DNA from: Bacillus alkalicellulosilyticus | GTDB lineage: Bacteria; Bacillota; Bacilli; Bacillales; Bacillaceae_F | Assembly (NCBI RefSeq): GCF_002019795.1 | Contig: NZ_KV917381.1 | Span: 1,919,210-1,983,209 of the forward strand | DNA length: 64,000 nt | Reading direction: 5' to 3' | Shown: in pieces, positions 61,900-64,000 of the stretch | How positions within the stretch are numbered: the stretch's first letter is position 1 | Layout: every line of letters starts with the position of its first letter | Notes under the pieces: generated by a model | Seen by the model: the letters and a program-made list of their open reading frames with translations, nothing else | The model's database searches: none | Told to the model about the DNA's origin: nothing | Program-made: the position numbers and the translations under genes

Positions 61900-63093
61900 T
61901 TAATTGATTCGCTTGGCGCCAAGGTAACGTGAGCTCCAATACGATTGATCTAGGTTACTGATCGTTACTCCTGTTGACGAACCGGCATGAATAAAATCAC
62001 CGTTGCCTAAATAAATACCGGCATGGGAAGGACCTGCAGCGTAAGTTGTAAAGAATACAATATCTCCTACACTCGGATTAGAAACCGAAGAAGACGCTCC
62101 CCATATTTGACTTACTGTTCGTGGGATAGTCACACCATGCTGTTTATAAACATATAATAAAAAGCCACTACAATCAAATCCGCTTGGTGAGGTTCCCCCC
62201 CATACATAAGGTGAACCGATAAGATTTTTAGCTGTAGAAATGATAGATGAAGAAGCCCCATCTGCTTTTGGTTCAGGTTCAGGCTCTGGTTTCGGCTCAG
62301 GCTCAGGCTCGGGGTCTGGTTGTGATTCAGAGCTAGCTGTCACGTCTTCCGTTGCCGTTGAAACGGCTTCTTGAGTTGATGTTTGTACAGTTGCTTTATA
62401 ATCATCATACTCGATTTTTTCATCTTCAGATAAAATGTGGCCGATTGTTTCTGAACCAGCAATACCGTCAACTAATAGGTCATGGGCTCTTTGATAATTC
62501 ATAACTGCTTGTTTTGTTTGATTTCCAAAAATTCCATCAACACCTTGGTAATATCCATATTCTTTTAAATGCTCCTGTAAATCCATTACCATCTGGCCTT
62601 GGTCGCCATTTCGTAGTAAGAGGTCTTCATGTAATTCTTTTTTAACTTCTGTTTTTGCTTCAGATGAGACAAGGGCTAATTTAGGGTCATTCACTTCTTC
62701 TTTAATGTTGGCTTTAAGGTAAGGGCCATTTCCCAAGACTGTTTCTGCCGAGTTTAGCATATGACTAATTGTTTTTGGACCAGCCTGCCCATCTACTTTT
62801 AAATCATGAGACTCTTGATAATGCTTAACTGCTTGATAGGTTAGAAGCCCATACATGCCATCGTGAGCTCCTTTGTAATATTGAAATGCTAATAAATAAC
62901 CTTGTAAATGGAAAACCTGTTGACCTGTGTCTCCAAAAGAAAGCAATTGTTCTAATTGAAGAGTTGGGTCGTTTGATAATTGTTCTGGACTATATGACGT
63001 AGCCTCGGCATGAGGGGTCATATGCATGGTAGCTGCACCAAGTACCATTGAAGTTACCAAGAGTTTCCCTTTTGTTTCCGATTTCATCACCAT
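61900..63093 (-). CDS. Secreted NlpC/P60 peptidoglycan endopeptidase with two PG-binding domains
   Basis: The about 397-residue protein has a signal peptide (residues 1-32, with cleavage near HAEA). Two PG_binding_1 domains (about 50-115 and 158-217, each with LQ..L..YGYY/FQYY and FG..T..AV..YQ) follow. A Pro/Glu-rich linker (about 255-280) leads to the NlpC/P60 domain, with catalytic Cys in GFDCSGF (about 309) and His in PSHAG (about 358) and FIHAG (about 370). It would cut stem peptides. AGGAGG lies 7 nt before the ATG at 63093; 63096 is also possible. Its cellular role (lysis, separation or spore wall) is not shown by the sequence. Confidence 0.9.
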   Translation of the reverse strand: MVMKSETKGKLLVTSMVLGAATMHMTPHAEATSYSPEQLSNDPTLQLEQLLSFGDTGQQVFHLQGYLLAFQYYKGAHDGMYGLLTYQAVKHYQESHDLKVDGQAGPKTISHMLNSAETVLGNGPYLKANIKEEVNDPKLALVSSEAKTEVKKELHEDLLLRNGDQGQMVMDLQEHLKEYGYYQGVDGIFGNQTKQAVMNYQRAHDLLVDGIAGSETIGHILSEDEKIEYDDYKATVQTSTQEAVSTATEDVTASSESQPDPEPEPEPKPEPEPEPKADGASSSIISTAKNLIGSPYVWGGTSPSGFDCSGFLLYVYKQHGVTIPRTVSQIWGASSSVSNPSVGDIVFFTTYAAGPSHAGIYLGNGDFIHAGSSTGVTISNLDQSYWSSRYLGAKRIN

Positions 63094-63222
63094 CATCCAT
63101 CCTCCTGTATTCCCCGTAATCGTTGTTCGTATTTTCCCTATGAATGAATCCTACTGACGATGACAGCCCTTATCACACATTGTATGTACCTATTTGAAGC
63201 TTAGAACACAAGAGGCATTGTT

Positions 63223-63250
63223 TTGAGAGTGATCAAAAAGATAGTATAAT
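63223..63250 (+). promoter_or_regulatory. Sigma-A type promoter of the DJ-1/PfpI gene
   Basis: TTGAGA (63223-63228) and TATAAT (63245-63250) are separated by 16 nt, about 40 nt before the gene. Confidence 0.6.
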
Positions 63251-63288
63251 CATTATAGGAGATATTACATAAAAATATGGAGGTCATT

Positions 63289-63813
63289 ATGAAGTTACTT
63301 CAGAAAAAAGTCATTGCATTAGTCGACCATGAATTTGAGGATCTTGAACTATGGTATCCTGTTCTTCGCTTACAGGAGGAGGGTGCTACTGTACATTTTG
63401 TTGGACCAGAAAAACAAACTGTATATAAAGGAAAGTATGGCGTACCTGTCACAACTGATTTTGGATTCGCAGAAATACACTCCAAAGATTACGATGGAAT
63501 CCTCGTTCCAGGAGGATGGGCACCTGATAAGTTACGCCGTTATCCAGAAGTCATTTCGTACATAACGGAAATGAATGAAGCGAAAAAGCCAATCGGTCAA
63601 ATTTGCCATGCAGGATGGGTATTAATTTCAGCAAAAATTCTTCAAGGTGTAAAAGTTACAAGTACCCCTGGAATTAAAGATGATATGGAAAATGCGGGAG
63701 CAATTTGGATTGATGAACCTGTTGTCATCGATGGTCATATCGTTTCAAGCAGAAGGCCACCTGACTTACCGCAATATGGAGAAGCTTTTGTGGATGTGCT
63801 AGCTCAGTCGTAA
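63289..63813 (+). CDS. DJ-1/PfpI family protein
   Basis: The 174-residue protein has the family fold: [17 protein letters not shown] at the start (Glu of the nucleophile-elbow pair), [16 protein letters not shown] in the middle and the nucleophile Cys in [13 protein letters not shown] (about residue 104). Members act as proteases, glyoxalases or protein deglycases; it resembles B. subtilis general stress protein 18 (YfkM). ATG 63289, 4 nt after GGAGGT, is preferred, since ATG 63277 overlaps that site. It is monocistronic with its own promoter, or leads into rnz. Confidence 0.88.
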   Translation: MKLLQKKVIALVDHEFEDLELWYPVLRLQEEGATVHFVGPEKQTVYKGKYGVPVTTDFGFAEIHSKDYDGILVPGGWAPDKLRRYPEVISYITEMNEAKKPIGQICHAGWVLISAKILQGVKVTSTPGIKDDMENAGAIWIDEPVVIDGHIVSSRRPPDLPQYGEAFVDVLAQS

Positions 63814-63847
63814 CTTCGATAGGCTAGTCCATAAGGGAGGATTCAGA

Positions 63848-64000
63848 ATGGAGTTTCACTTTTTTGGTACTGGAGCAGGTATTCCGTCAAAAGATAGAAA
63901 TGTAAGCGCGATGGCAATTCGTTTTTTGCAGCATAATGGAATGGTGTGGCTGTTTGATTGTGGAGAGGGGACCCAGCATCAATTTCTTCATTCTTCACTA
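63848..64000 (+). CDS. rnz: Ribonuclease Z, N-terminal part (runs off the window)
   Basis: The first 51 codons are present. They read [20 protein letters not shown] and later [15 protein letters not shown], the start of RNase Z, a zinc beta-lactamase-fold endonuclease that trims tRNA 3' ends. Metal-binding histidine motifs lie beyond the window. AAGGGAGGA is 6 nt upstream of the ATG. Confidence 0.93.
   Translation, partial: MEFHFFGTGAGIPSKDRNVSAMAIRFLQHNGMVWLFDCGEGTQHQFLHSSL

Noticed and set aside
62255-62330. GC-rich repetitive stretch (minus strand Pro/Glu codons) considered as a non-coding tandem repeat.
   Set aside because: It is in frame within the NlpC/P60 gene and encodes the PE-rich linker.

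Overview
The window is a stretch of core chromosome from a low-GC, endospore-forming member of the Bacillaceae. The gene order is essentially that of the Bacillus subtilis region from menG and ndk through aroC-trp-aroA, qcrABC, dapB, birA, panBCD, dinG, asnS, dnaD, nth, ponA and recU. Several differences point to the Bacillus halodurans / alkaliphile side of the family. These are futalosine-pathway menaquinone genes (a UbiA-like prenyltransferase, ubiX, mqnA) between menG and hepT, an mtaD-type deaminase and a lipoprotein after dinG, no bshB1 between mgsA and bshA, and no aspB before asnS. No tRNA, rRNA, CRISPR array, insertion sequence or prophage was seen. Sporulation genes (ypjB, an sspM-like gene, racA) support an endospore former.

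Layout. 1-3.4 kb: end of menG, then quinone side-chain and ring genes. 3.6-5.2 kb: ndk and cheR. 5.3-17.6 kb: an aromatic amino acid supra-operon, aroC-aroB-aroH-trpEDCFBA-hisC-tyrA-aroA, with a TRAP-type leader before trpE. 17.6-18.1 kb: a gene-free stretch with a candidate ~100-nt small RNA. 18.1-21.7 kb: an amidohydrolase-like protein without metal ligands, then ypiA, ypiB and ypiF. 21.9-23.9 kb: the qcrABC menaquinol:cytochrome c reductase. 23.9-27.9 kb: ypjA, ypjB, a zinc metallopeptidase, a small ORF and ypjC. 28.0-35.1 kb: mazG-dapB-mgsA-bshA-cca-birA and panBCD, the latter behind a leader matching the tandem-hairpin pan motif. 35.2-45.8 kb: a TPR protein, dinG, a lipoprotein, mtaD, ypmAB, asnS, dnaD, nth and ypoC. 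46.0-49.6 kb: dynA, a double-headed bacterial dynamin. 50.0-57.0 kb: a secreted beta-propeller protein, ponA and recU (minus strand), yppC, sspM-like, racA and yppE. 57.1-64.0 kb: dat, a TRIC-family membrane protein, a small membrane protein, ilvA, cheV, an NlpC/P60 cell-wall hydrolase, a DJ-1/PfpI protein and the start of rnz.

The genes connect through chorismate. aroC, aroB and aroA make it. trp, aroH/tyrA/hisC and mqnA consume it for tryptophan, for tyrosine/phenylalanine and for menaquinone. HepT and the prenyltransferase supply and attach the side chain, and QcrABC oxidises the menaquinol.

The least expected content is non-coding. (1) A family of about 80-90 nt three-tier nested hairpins occurs four times (21054, 26885, 45863, 61777) plus one half copy (24614). 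Two copies share exact geometry with compensatory base changes in all three helices. (2) The trpE leader has an 11-bp terminator, periodic GAG/TAG triplets, and two mutually exclusive helices that would expose or hide the trpE ribosome-binding site. (3) The panB leader has two tandem hairpins, each with two bulged adenosines. (4) A promoter-to-terminator unit at 17862-17995 encodes no protein and has a C-rich loop. (5) There are two further families of dispersed short repeats and a family of near-identical terminator stems. All protein calls rest on recognition of motifs, length and gene order; no database search was run.
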